Part shown: positions 56,192-64,000 of the stretch, in pieces | Position numbering within the stretch: the first letter of the stretch is position 1 | Layout of the letters: each line of letters begins with the position of its first letter | Source: Colias croceus | Lineage: Eukaryota; Arthropoda; Insecta; Lepidoptera; Pieridae | Reading direction: 5' to 3' | Assembly: GCF_905220415.1 (NCBI RefSeq) | Contig: NC_059544.1 | Coordinates: forward strand, 10,418,501 to 10,482,500 | Length of the DNA: 64,000 bases | The notes under the pieces: generated by a model | The model's input: only the letters and a program-made list of their open reading frames with translations | What the model was told of the DNA's origin: nothing | Databases searched by the model: none | Translations under genes and position numbers: made by a program

Positions 56192-56346
56192 CTAGCTGCT
56201 CCCCGCGGTTTCATCCCTGTTGGTCGTAGCATGATGATATAATATAGCCTTCCTCGATAAATGAGCTTTCTAAGACCGATAGATTTTTGAGTTCCCGAGA
56301 TTAGTGCGTTCAAACAAACAAACAAACTCTTCAGCTTTATAATATT
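56192..56346 (-). mobile_element. Helitron H1 copy, 5' end trimmed
   Basis: Minus strand ends GGGGAGCAGCTAG before T. It lacks part of the CCGATTTGAAAAATT block and the first eight bases. CCGCGGGGAGC replaces the usual hairpin foot. Confidence 0.78.
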
Positions 56347-58139
56347 TTTAAATGGAAAATTATCAAGTGAACTGAAATGAGTATACTGATATAAACAACA
56401 AACTATTTGAACTTCGTTTTGGGATAAAGTTCGGATTTTTGCAATCGAATATTAAAACAAAAAATAAAATTTTGTTTGTAGGTATGTCAAATTTTATATA
56501 GGGTTTTAATTCAAATTACGAGTGAGAATATACTGATGACGAGATTATTATTATTAATTATTATAAGAACATAAGACAATTCAAGTGCAATGTCCATTCT
56601 CTCATCTTGATATAATGTACAGATAGCCATAGGATAAGAACCGTAAAACATCCTAAAATTAAAAATACAGGGCGTCTTATTTTTGTACATTCACATTTTA
56701 ATAACATTGTCATGGGAAGGACGTTATTTTAATACATTCCTTAAAAACGTGTGACTACCACTGAGATTAGGAGAAGTATTCTTTCTTTTCCTGAAAGAAA
56801 ATAACACATACTTCTTCCCGCCCTATAATTATTTCATAGTTAAAAGGGCATAATTCAAAAACAGTTGTACGAATAAAAACTAGCATGCATGTAATAAACA
56901 TATTAAAAGGCACTGTATAAAGACAATACGCACTCTATGTTCTTATAATAATAATGTTTTAATGAAAACAATATTAGTTACACATTAATTATGTATGCAA
57001 TTACCTTAGCGTATAATATTAACTATTGTGTGCAAGATTAGAGAAAAACTTACGATGTTATATAATGTTTTCATTATTTATAGAAACCATTTCATGTTTG
57101 GATTAAAACAATTTAATAACCCGATTAATACAAAGTTTTGTATGGTTTATGTTAATAATGGTGGACACATATTATTACATGTATAGAGGAGAAGTATTAT
57201 TAATTTTGTAGAAAAGTTAAAACTCTTTGCAAATACTGGTGTGCAAGTTGGTAACTTTACTATTTTTTTCTAAGTATCATATTATAAAGTGTTTGTACCG
57301 AATTCCGGTGTATTATTTAGGCTGTTTATTATAAATAAGTTATAAATACACATATATGTGGGGATGGTGTAAATAAAAAGCCAAAATCGCCCAATCGATT
57401 TATTTCCCAGACACCGGTTACATATCAAAAATACATTTCAACAATCCTCCATTACAATTACATCGTACCAAAAAACACACAGTCAAATCATAGACAACAT
57501 AGATCGTTCTACAGTCTACAGATAACATATCCACAGATTAAATAATAGAAAAGCACAGACTAAAAATAAAAGTAGTTATGAAATACAATCTTAATTATTT
57601 ATCCTATTCCCACATTTATAAGTAAACTCACACATATACAGATAAAACATTTAGCAATTTCTTACTAATTAAAACGGACACCAAAGTCCAATTATACTTC
57701 CTAACACTACATACATCGAATTTTTTATTGGATACAAAGTCCATCCATTCATAATGAAGATAGACATCCTTCCGAGCTATAAACGGAAGGAATAATCTAT
57801 AAATTTATGGCACAAACACCTTTATACCTGCCAATTCCAACCCTTTCTAACCGTTGATGTATGGTAATATAAAAGGTGTGTGGGCGAATTAACCCCATCT
57901 GGGTCTTTTTTTATGACGCACGTGTTTATTTACATTTAAAATGTGCAATAAAACTCATCTGATGCGTTGAATAATATTGCAACTCGTTTTCATTTTGGAC
58001 GTGACTTGGCGATATTTTATGTCATAAGCCTTTCATAAATATTAATTCTAAATATACAAAATATTATTAATTCTACATAGGCTGAGTTAAAAGATTTATA
58101 TTTAGAGTATTAAATAAACTAAAACAGTATTAAATACGC
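56347..58139. other. no recognisable feature
   Basis: Long A+T-rich stretch. AGGGCGTCTTATTTTTGTAC at 56670 resembles the start of a dispersed repeat, but nothing follows. Confidence 0.45.
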
Positions 58140-58620
58140 CACACCGCTATAAGACACAAAACAAAATTTAAGGATGCTCTATCATACGCACTTAAGTTGA
58201 AATGGAGTTGGGCTGGCCACATAGCCAGAATGAAGGATGACCGCTGGACTCTACGCCTAACATCTTGGCCTGGTCCGAAAGGCAAAAGAAAGCACGGTAG
58301 ACCCCTTTACCGCTGGGCAGACGATATAACGAAAATAGCTGGAGAAAAGTGGATGTTACAAGCGCAAAAAAGAGAATACTGGAACAGTCTGGAGGAGGCC
58401 TTCACCCTTACTTAAAGGGGTTCTCAAGCTACATATTGTATAATTTATTAATCATCACTTCTTATGTATAGCTCATTATTTTTTTAAGTTTAGTTATAGT
58501 TTGTAATATAATAATTAAGTTCATTTAACCCCCCACTTAACCATATTTTTAGCATGTAAGAAACCATTGTGATTTTGAGAATTAAAGGCTTTTTTATTTT
58601 TTATTTTTATTTTTATTTTA
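58140..58620 (+). mobile_element. RTE-type LINE, 3' end only
   Basis: The end of the reverse transcriptase frame (stop at about 58413-58415), about 165 bases of 3' UTR, then a (TTTTTA)n-like tail near 58590-58622. 5' truncated; a target duplication was not identified. Confidence 0.75.
58150..58415 (+). pseudogene. RTE-type reverse transcriptase, C-terminal fragment
   Basis: The frame reads through ALKLKWSWAGHIARMKDDRW, then GKRKHGRPLYRWADDI, W-QAQKREYWNSLEEAF and stop. K-KW-WAGHIAR, GRP--RW-DD and the closing W--L-EA are the hallmark end of RTE-clade LINE proteins, common in Lepidoptera. The catalytic core and endonuclease are absent. The Met at 58197 is internal; coding similarity starts about 45 bases earlier. 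Non-functional fragment. Confidence 0.8.
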
Positions 58621-60430
58621 TTTTAAAACAGTATTAAAATTTCGAGTACGCTTAGCTCGTGGGCTTAAACTTATTCTTACTAACTCTTCTGTAAAGAAAA
58701 CTATCATAAAAATTTAATATATTTTACGTATGCTATAGAGAAGTGACATGTAATTTCGCATTATCTTCAACAAATTACATGCACTAAATTTTTAAATACA
58801 TTTTTATTTTCCACAAAAACATCGAGTATCAATTCCAGAACCAACAAGCTCCAAGCAGTCTATTTCCTTATAATTGCGCTAAATACCCGCCAGAGCCTCT
58901 TTATACGTTAAAAACCTGCGAGTGTGCCCTGAGTGTATCCAGGATGACACTGTCATTATCCGGGAATCGTTTTATGTTAAATAAAATTACCTTCGTACAA
59001 AACTGGACGCACAGAGAATATAAAGTAGTGGTTAATTTTATACCGGCATTAAATTTTGTTAGGCACAATTACTTTATTCGTCGGCCGTCTGTACCCTTGC
59101 TGAATTATTTTGACAAAAAATGCTAATTTCTTTTTGAGGTTATGTGTACTTTGTGATGCGAAATTTACTTGCGTTCATTTTGTAATGATAAAGGAGTAAT
59201 TGGCTTGGGTTTGTAAGAGATTAAGGGTATATAAACTCATATCATTACTTTTTTATTTTTTTACGATTATTCATGTATGTTCGTCCATATTATAAAGCTT
59301 TATTAAAATCCGAATAATCCTTCCAAATATTCCAGTTTACTTCTAAAATATCCACATTACTATTTTAAACTGAAAACTTTCTTTTGACATGTGAGTTAAA
59401 TTACGTTTAGAATAAACAAAACTAGACCCATAAATAAAATTCTAACAGCCGTCGACGCGCATTGCAATTACGGAATAAAAATTAAATGTGTAAAAGATAA
59501 CATCAAAAGCTATAAAAACATAAACACGCTGAATCTTAATAAATTCGCATAAGCTCGCGACCGTAAATTAACCGGGTGTAGCGAACAATTGGTTCGCAAA
59601 AATGATAAATAGCTAGGTGCAGGTGCAAGTCGTGTTTGTACGGTAATCGACCGTTTATTTATCGAATGTATTTATTTTTAACGGTTTGTATGACTGAACC
59701 TTTACTGTTTTACTGCAATGTTTGTCTGCGATTGTGTATTTTTGGATATCGTTTCGTTATTTTTGAGAATTGACTCAGTTGTTGTGTAAAGTAACGTAAT
59801 TGTTATGATAAGATATTGCTGAACATATGTATGGTAGATTATCTTGTCTAGGTAATAGTATAGACGTATAATGTTTTTATAACCCTTTGGTTTTACGTTG
59901 AGTTCATAGTTTGATACTTGGTAAAGTTCTCTGTAACATAATCCATGCGGGTTCATTGATGTATCGACTTATGGAATTAACGCAATTAAGTGATTTAATT
60001 ATAATTATTATAAATTAAAGAATCAAGAGATATTTTAAAAGATCGAACAAAAATATACATTCTGATCAAAGCTTGTTAAATCATATTGATATAAAACTCA
60101 CTATACATTGAAATAAAAATCATATATCAAGATACATAAAGTTCACTTTCAAATGTGGTGTAGCGATCTATATACACAGGTTAATGGATACAAGTCCGAG
60201 AGTATTGCGGTAATTCAGTGGTCAAATAGTTCGCCTCGACAAGGCTCTTCTGTTTGCCAAAGCTTTCGCTTGTTCTATTCATGTTTATAGCATGGTATAG
60301 ATATATTTAGACAGTACGTTTTATGTTGAAGGGTAATTAGTTATGTCTGTGTGTGTTATGATTCAAGTTTAATAATTATATATTTTTGATCAATGAATAT
60401 TTACGTTTTTAATTCATTATATTGAGTATA
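58621..60430. other. no recognisable feature
   Basis: Frames 58944-59126 plus and 59702-59956 minus are unrecognised. No repeat ends seen. Confidence 0.45.
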
Positions 60431-60540
60431 TCTATATATATAAAACTCAAAGGTGACTGATATAGTGATCTATCAACGCACAGCCCAAACCACTGGACGT
60501 ATCGGACTGAAATTTGGCATGCAGGTAGATGTCATAACAT
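60431..60540 (+). mobile_element. Helitron H6, 5' fragment
   Basis: TCTATATATATAAAACTCAAAG after A, then GTGATCTATCAACGCACAGC and TGGCATGCAGGTAGATG. This is the start of a further Helitron type, cut off where LINE sequence begins. Confidence 0.6.
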
Positions 60541-60541
60541 A

Positions 60542-61105
60542 ATCAGATCTCGAGAGCATTGCTTCTTGGTGCCAAAATAATGGCATGGAATTAAATTCAG
60601 ATAAGTGCCACTTTATTACTTTTTCACGAAAAAGCACTAACGTCGCGTACACATATAGTATCAATGGCACTTCTCTTCAAAGACTGAACCAAGTTAAAGA
60701 TCTGGGCATTGTTTTTGATGCTAAGTTAACTTTCGTTCCTCATATAGAGTACATTACCTCCCGGGCATATAAAATGCTAGGATTTTTAATTAGAAATATA
60801 AAAGTATTTCGGGATAATAACTTAAAAATTTCGCTATACAACTCATTAGTACGAAGCATTTTGGAATACGGATCGGTGGTTTGGAGACCTCACTATGCGA
60901 CACACATGTTAAGAATAGAGCGAATTCAAAAAAGATTTGTTTGGCATTTAATTTATTCAAACGGACTATCAAGAAATAGTTTGCGTTCCTATACTAATAG
61001 ACTGGAATTTTTCAAAATGACTTCTTTAGAGGAACGACAAATTTTAATCGATCTTATTTTTGCATTAAAATTGTTAAATAATAAAATTGATTCTTTCCAC
61101 CTTTG
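60542..61105 (+). pseudogene. LINE-A reverse transcriptase, thumb region fragment
   Basis: The frame starts right after a stop at 60539-60541: DLESIASWCQNNGMELNSDK, then CHFITFSRK, VKDLGIVFDAKLTF, LYNSLVRSILEYGSVVW and LEERQILIDLIFALKLLNN. This is the segment after the YADD box in CR1/Jockey-group LINEs. The open frame continues to 61292 only because it runs out of frame into LINE-B, so the last 60 or so residues belong to neither protein. No catalytic residue remains. Confidence 0.8.
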
Positions 61106-62840
61106 CACAAGGACGAAGACTCTCTGGCCCATTCCGCTAAAGAGAAAGCCGAACTCTTGGGCGCTCTCTTTGCTAGGAACTCGACTCTTGATGACAGGGA
61201 ATGACACCGCCGACCATCCCGTGGTGCAACCATTCAATGGCGGATATACGCTTCACACAACGTGCCGTTCGAAACGCTCTCTTTTCCCTTGACATCCATA
61301 AGTCGACTGGGCTGGATGGAGATTGTGCTTAGGACATGTGCTCCTGAGTTGGCACCGGTTGTAACGCGTCTTTTTCGGCTCTCTTACGCCAAAGGCATTG
61401 TCCCGAATTCGTGGAAGACTGCTCTTGTCCACCCAATCCCTAAAAAAGGCGATCGCTCAAATCCGTCTACTCAAATCCGTAAACTACAGACCGATCGCCA
61501 TCACTTCTTTACTCTCCAAAATAATGGAATCCATTATTAACTGCCAGCTCATGAGGTATCTGGAGGAGAACCAGTTGTTAAGCGACCGGCAATACGGTTT
61601 CCGTAGTGGTCGCTCGACTGGTGATCTTTTGGTGTACCTCACTCACAGATGGGCGGAGGCGGTTGAGAGTAAAGGGGAGGCATTGGCTGTAAGTTTGGAT
61701 GTAGCGAAAGCCTTCGATCGGGTCTGGCACAAGGCACTTCTAGCGAAATTACCATCTTTCGGACTTCCTGCAAGGTTATGCGATTGGGTTGCCAGCTTCC
61801 TGGAAGAGAGGAGCATTAAGGTCGTTATCGACGGTTCTTGCTCTAAGCCTCTTCATGTGAACGCTGGTGTCCCACAAGGCTGCGTGCTATCTCCTACACT
61901 GTTCCTTCTGCATATCAATGATTTGTTACAAATCAGTAACATTCATTGCTATGCAGACGACAGTACGGGGGATGCTCTTTATCCCGGCCGTGCAAACACC
62001 TCAAAGGAAAGCCTCAATGAGAGTCGAAACAAACTTGTGTCTGAAGTCGAGTCTTCTCTCCAAGAAGTCTCGGAGTGGGGCGAATTTAATCTTGTCGAGT
62101 TCAATCCCCTAAAGACACAGGTTTGCGCGTTTACCGCTAAAAAGACCCCATTTGTCGTAGAACCTCGGTTTAAGAGTACTCCTCTTAGTATATCGCCGAA
62201 AATCGGAATCCTCGGAGTTGAAATCTCGAGTGACGTTCAATTCCGCAGTCATTTGGAAGCGAAAGCTAAATTAGCCTCGAAAAAACTTGGTGTGCTCAGT
62301 AGATCGAGACAGTACTTCAAGCCGGCCCACCGACTTCAGCTGTACAAGGCTCAGGTGCGACCGCATATGGAGTACTGTTCTCATCTCTGGGCCGGAGCCC
62401 CACAGTATCAACTCCTTCCACTTGACCGCATCCAACGTCGAGCAGCTCGAATTGTCGATGACCGTAGGCTTTCCGATAGGCTCGATCCACTGTCAGTGCG
62501 GAGAGACGTTGCGTCTCTCTGTATACTGTACAGAATCTACTACGGGGAGTGCTCTGAGGAATTGTTCCACCTTATACCAGCCGCACAGTTCCACCACCGG
62601 ACCACACGCCGTAAAAACCAGTTCCATCCGCACCATCTGGATGGTTGGCGCTCCACCACTGTCCGCTTTACCCGTAACTTCCTTCCGCGTACGGTGAAAC
62701 TGTGGAACGATCTGCCACCTGCGGTGTTCCCGAACAACTACGACATTGAGGCCTTCAAGAAAAGAGCTTATTTGTACATTAAAGGCCGGCAAAGCACCTG
62801 TAACACTCCTTGTGTTACAAGTGTTTATGGGCGGTGGTGA
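61106..62840 (+). pseudogene. LINE-B reverse transcriptase, core intact but frameshifted
   Basis: The last 480 codons (61398-62840) are open and contain NYRPIAITSLLSKIMES, FRSGRSTGDLL, SLDVAKAFDRVWH (first catalytic Asp near residue 101), AGVPQGCVLSPTLF, CYADDSTGD (YADD at 185-188) and a long thumb/C-terminal part with RTVKLWNDLP near the end. Upstream coding lies in other frames: KAELLGALF-ARNSTLDD, then MADIRFTQRAVRNALFSLD, then VLRTCAPELAPVVTRLF and SWKTALVHPIPKKGD. At least three shifts separate these; one is a 14-bp duplication at 61456-61483. The Met at 61398 is not a real start. CR1/Jockey-group in style; clade not fixed. Confidence 0.85.
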
Positions 62841-62898
62841 CCACTTAACATCAGGTGGCCCACCTGCTCCTTTGCTTGCTCTGACATAAAAAAAAAAA
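61106..62898 (+). mobile_element. inner LINE (LINE-B), 5' truncated, poly-A
   Basis: It runs from coding sequence upstream of the reverse transcriptase to a 3' UTR with CCACTTAACATCAGGTGGCC (about 62841-62860), then about 11 A (62888-62898). ACCTTTG occurs at the left edge (61099-61105) and right edge (62901-62907) and may be a 7-bp target duplication. The 3' UTR wording is typical of a widespread lepidopteran LINE. The endonuclease domain is lacking. Confidence 0.78.
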
Positions 62899-62907
62899 TT
62901 ACCTTTG

Positions 62908-63482
62908 TTATTTTTAAGTTAATTTGAGCTCGGCTATGTAAGAGCCATTCGTCGGAGATGCTTTTTTATTTTGTTTTTGATTTTGTGATGCTTATGTTAT
63001 GTGCAGTTTGTGTGCAAGTTTCAGTATCTTATGCAAAATATTTCCGTTAAAAAATTTAACTTTATACAGTTTTGCATACTGTTCATTTTTATTCGGTAGC
63101 TCCTTACACAGTATTTACCTATATTTTTTCCCTAAAACTTTTGCTTGTGACATTTTTCTTCGATGTATAACATTTAAATTAGAATTACGTCATTTATGCT
63201 CAAGCAAAAAATTCAAGTATTTACACTTATGCCATTTTTCCTGTTTACAAAATAAAAACCATTTGAGGATAAGCGACAGTAAATTGTATTTTGCGCTATA
63301 TAATGGAAAAATAAAAACGTCATTTAATAAGTACTAAATTCAATGCTATATTGTATACATCTCCAGCTTTTTGGGGTCTATACAATTTTTTTTATGAATT
63401 TTTTTTTTATATTTTTCACTTTAAACCACTCTCATGAACAATTTTATAGGTGGCGGTTATCCTTTATTGGCTGTAAAGCATC
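62908..63482. other. unassigned segment inside LINE-A
   Basis: The 112-codon frame at 62999-63337 (Phe/Leu/Cys rich) does not resemble reverse transcriptase. The piece could be a further insertion or diverged host DNA. The stretch AAATTGAT...CCACCT at 61084-61102 is echoed at 63484-63505, consistent with an old duplicated target around the whole insert. Confidence 0.35.
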
Positions 63483-63647
63483 GAAATTGATCCACTTGTT
63501 CCACCTGTCCGTAGGTGTAAGTTCGGAGCCAACTCTCCTATTCCAAGACTGTGCAAGATGGTAAATAAATATGGTGATATCATTGATATTAATAATACCT
63601 CTCTCCGAACTGTTCGTAAATTGTTTGTATGTAAGCTTAATGTATAG
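63483..63647 (+). pseudogene. LINE-A C-terminal codons (probable)
   Basis: A 54-codon frame plus stop: EIDPLVPPVRRCKFGANSPI, then PRLCKMVNKYGDIIDINN, TSLRTVRKLF. The NSPIPRLC-N--- pattern followed by a short helix and stop is how many CR1/Jockey-group ORF2 proteins end. It starts abruptly after unrelated DNA, in the same strand as 60542-61105. If correct, it marks the right boundary of the insert in LINE-A. Confidence 0.55.
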
Positions 63648-64000
63648 CATGTAGTCATAGTTATTAAAAATTATATTATGTTCTTAGCCTTATGTTCTAA
63701 CACCAAAATAGTAATTTATTACAGTTATGTGTTAGTATTGAGACGCAACTACATATTTATTGTTTTTATTATATACATTTTCCTTTGTTCTCTTTATAAT
63801 GTAATGTTGTTTTTTCTCTTCTCGCTGTTGAGTTTACAATTAAAAATTGTCAGTTTGTGTAATTTATATTTGCATGTTGTGAATACCTATAATTGTTTGT
63901 TACATTTAGAAGAATACAATAAGTCTGTAATTAATAATTAATGAAACAATGTAAACAAACGTTGGTATTTCTAATAAATAAATAAATAAATAACATAGGC

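Larger units (their letters stand above)
60542..63996 (+). mobile_element. outer LINE (LINE-A), interrupted, with (AAAT)n tail
   Basis: The left part (60542-61105) codes for the post-catalytic region of a reverse transcriptase. A further 55 codons in style with its C-terminus appear at 63483-63647, followed by about 330 bases of 3' UTR and an AATAAATAAATAAATAAATA tail at 63974-63993. Everything between is inserted DNA: LINE-B plus about 575 bases of unknown origin. The assignment of the 3' part to the same element is inferred from protein style, not proven. Confidence 0.6.

Noticed and set aside
61262..61540. separate 92-codon gene
   Set aside because: It is an out-of-frame portion of the LINE-B reverse transcriptase caused by frameshifts.

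Overview
The window looks like lepidopteran (moth or butterfly) nuclear DNA, non-coding and A+T-rich. Three things point there: many short TC...CTAG Helitron copies of types common in Lepidoptera, a LINE ending of a kind frequent in that order, and TTAGG repeats matching the insect telomere motif. I found no host protein-coding gene, exon, tRNA or rRNA gene that I could support. The open reading frames are short and mostly chance; those with recognisable products belong to transposable elements. The window is best read as intergenic or intronic sequence built from layered insertions.

Layout. 0-17 kb: scattered short Helitrons in both orientations, members of a MITE family whose ends read GAAGTGAAACTT, a degenerate SINE head, and long featureless A+T-rich DNA. 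17.9-21.5 kb: a dispersed repeat, a decayed Helitron, then a terminal-inverted-repeat element (19788-21369) full of small palindromes, with a TTAGG tract and a GC-rich hairpin, split by a 5'-truncated CR1-like LINE with its own target duplication. 22-28.5 kb: MITEs, Helitron 3' ends, a tRNA-derived SINE with target duplication, and a foldback element. 32-38 kb: a Helitron, a 66/12/66 hairpin, a long two-part repeat and a 176-bp-arm inverted repeat. 40.3-44.2 kb: a Helitron inserted inside another Helitron, an hAT transposon with a perfect 8-bp target duplication, and a MITE carrying a GC-rich palindromic insert.

46-55 kb: two TA-flanked MITE candidates, a poly-A retroinsertion with a 10-bp target duplication, a 1.54-kb inverted-repeat transposon (49671-51208) with a broken transposase-like gene I cannot assign to a superfamily, a 72-bp-arm hairpin, another SINE with target duplication, and Helitrons. 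56-64 kb: a Helitron, an RTE-type LINE 3' end, then a nested pair of LINEs (60542-63996), the inner one keeping the reverse transcriptase core but broken by frameshifts.

The elements do not form a pathway. Their order gives relative ages: the inner elements at 40860, 20445 and 61106 are younger than their hosts. Two 170-bp Helitrons (26319 and 54949) differ at only about four positions, so that family moved recently. Family labels used below (H1-H6 for Helitron types, MITE-a, MITE-b, repeat R) are local names.
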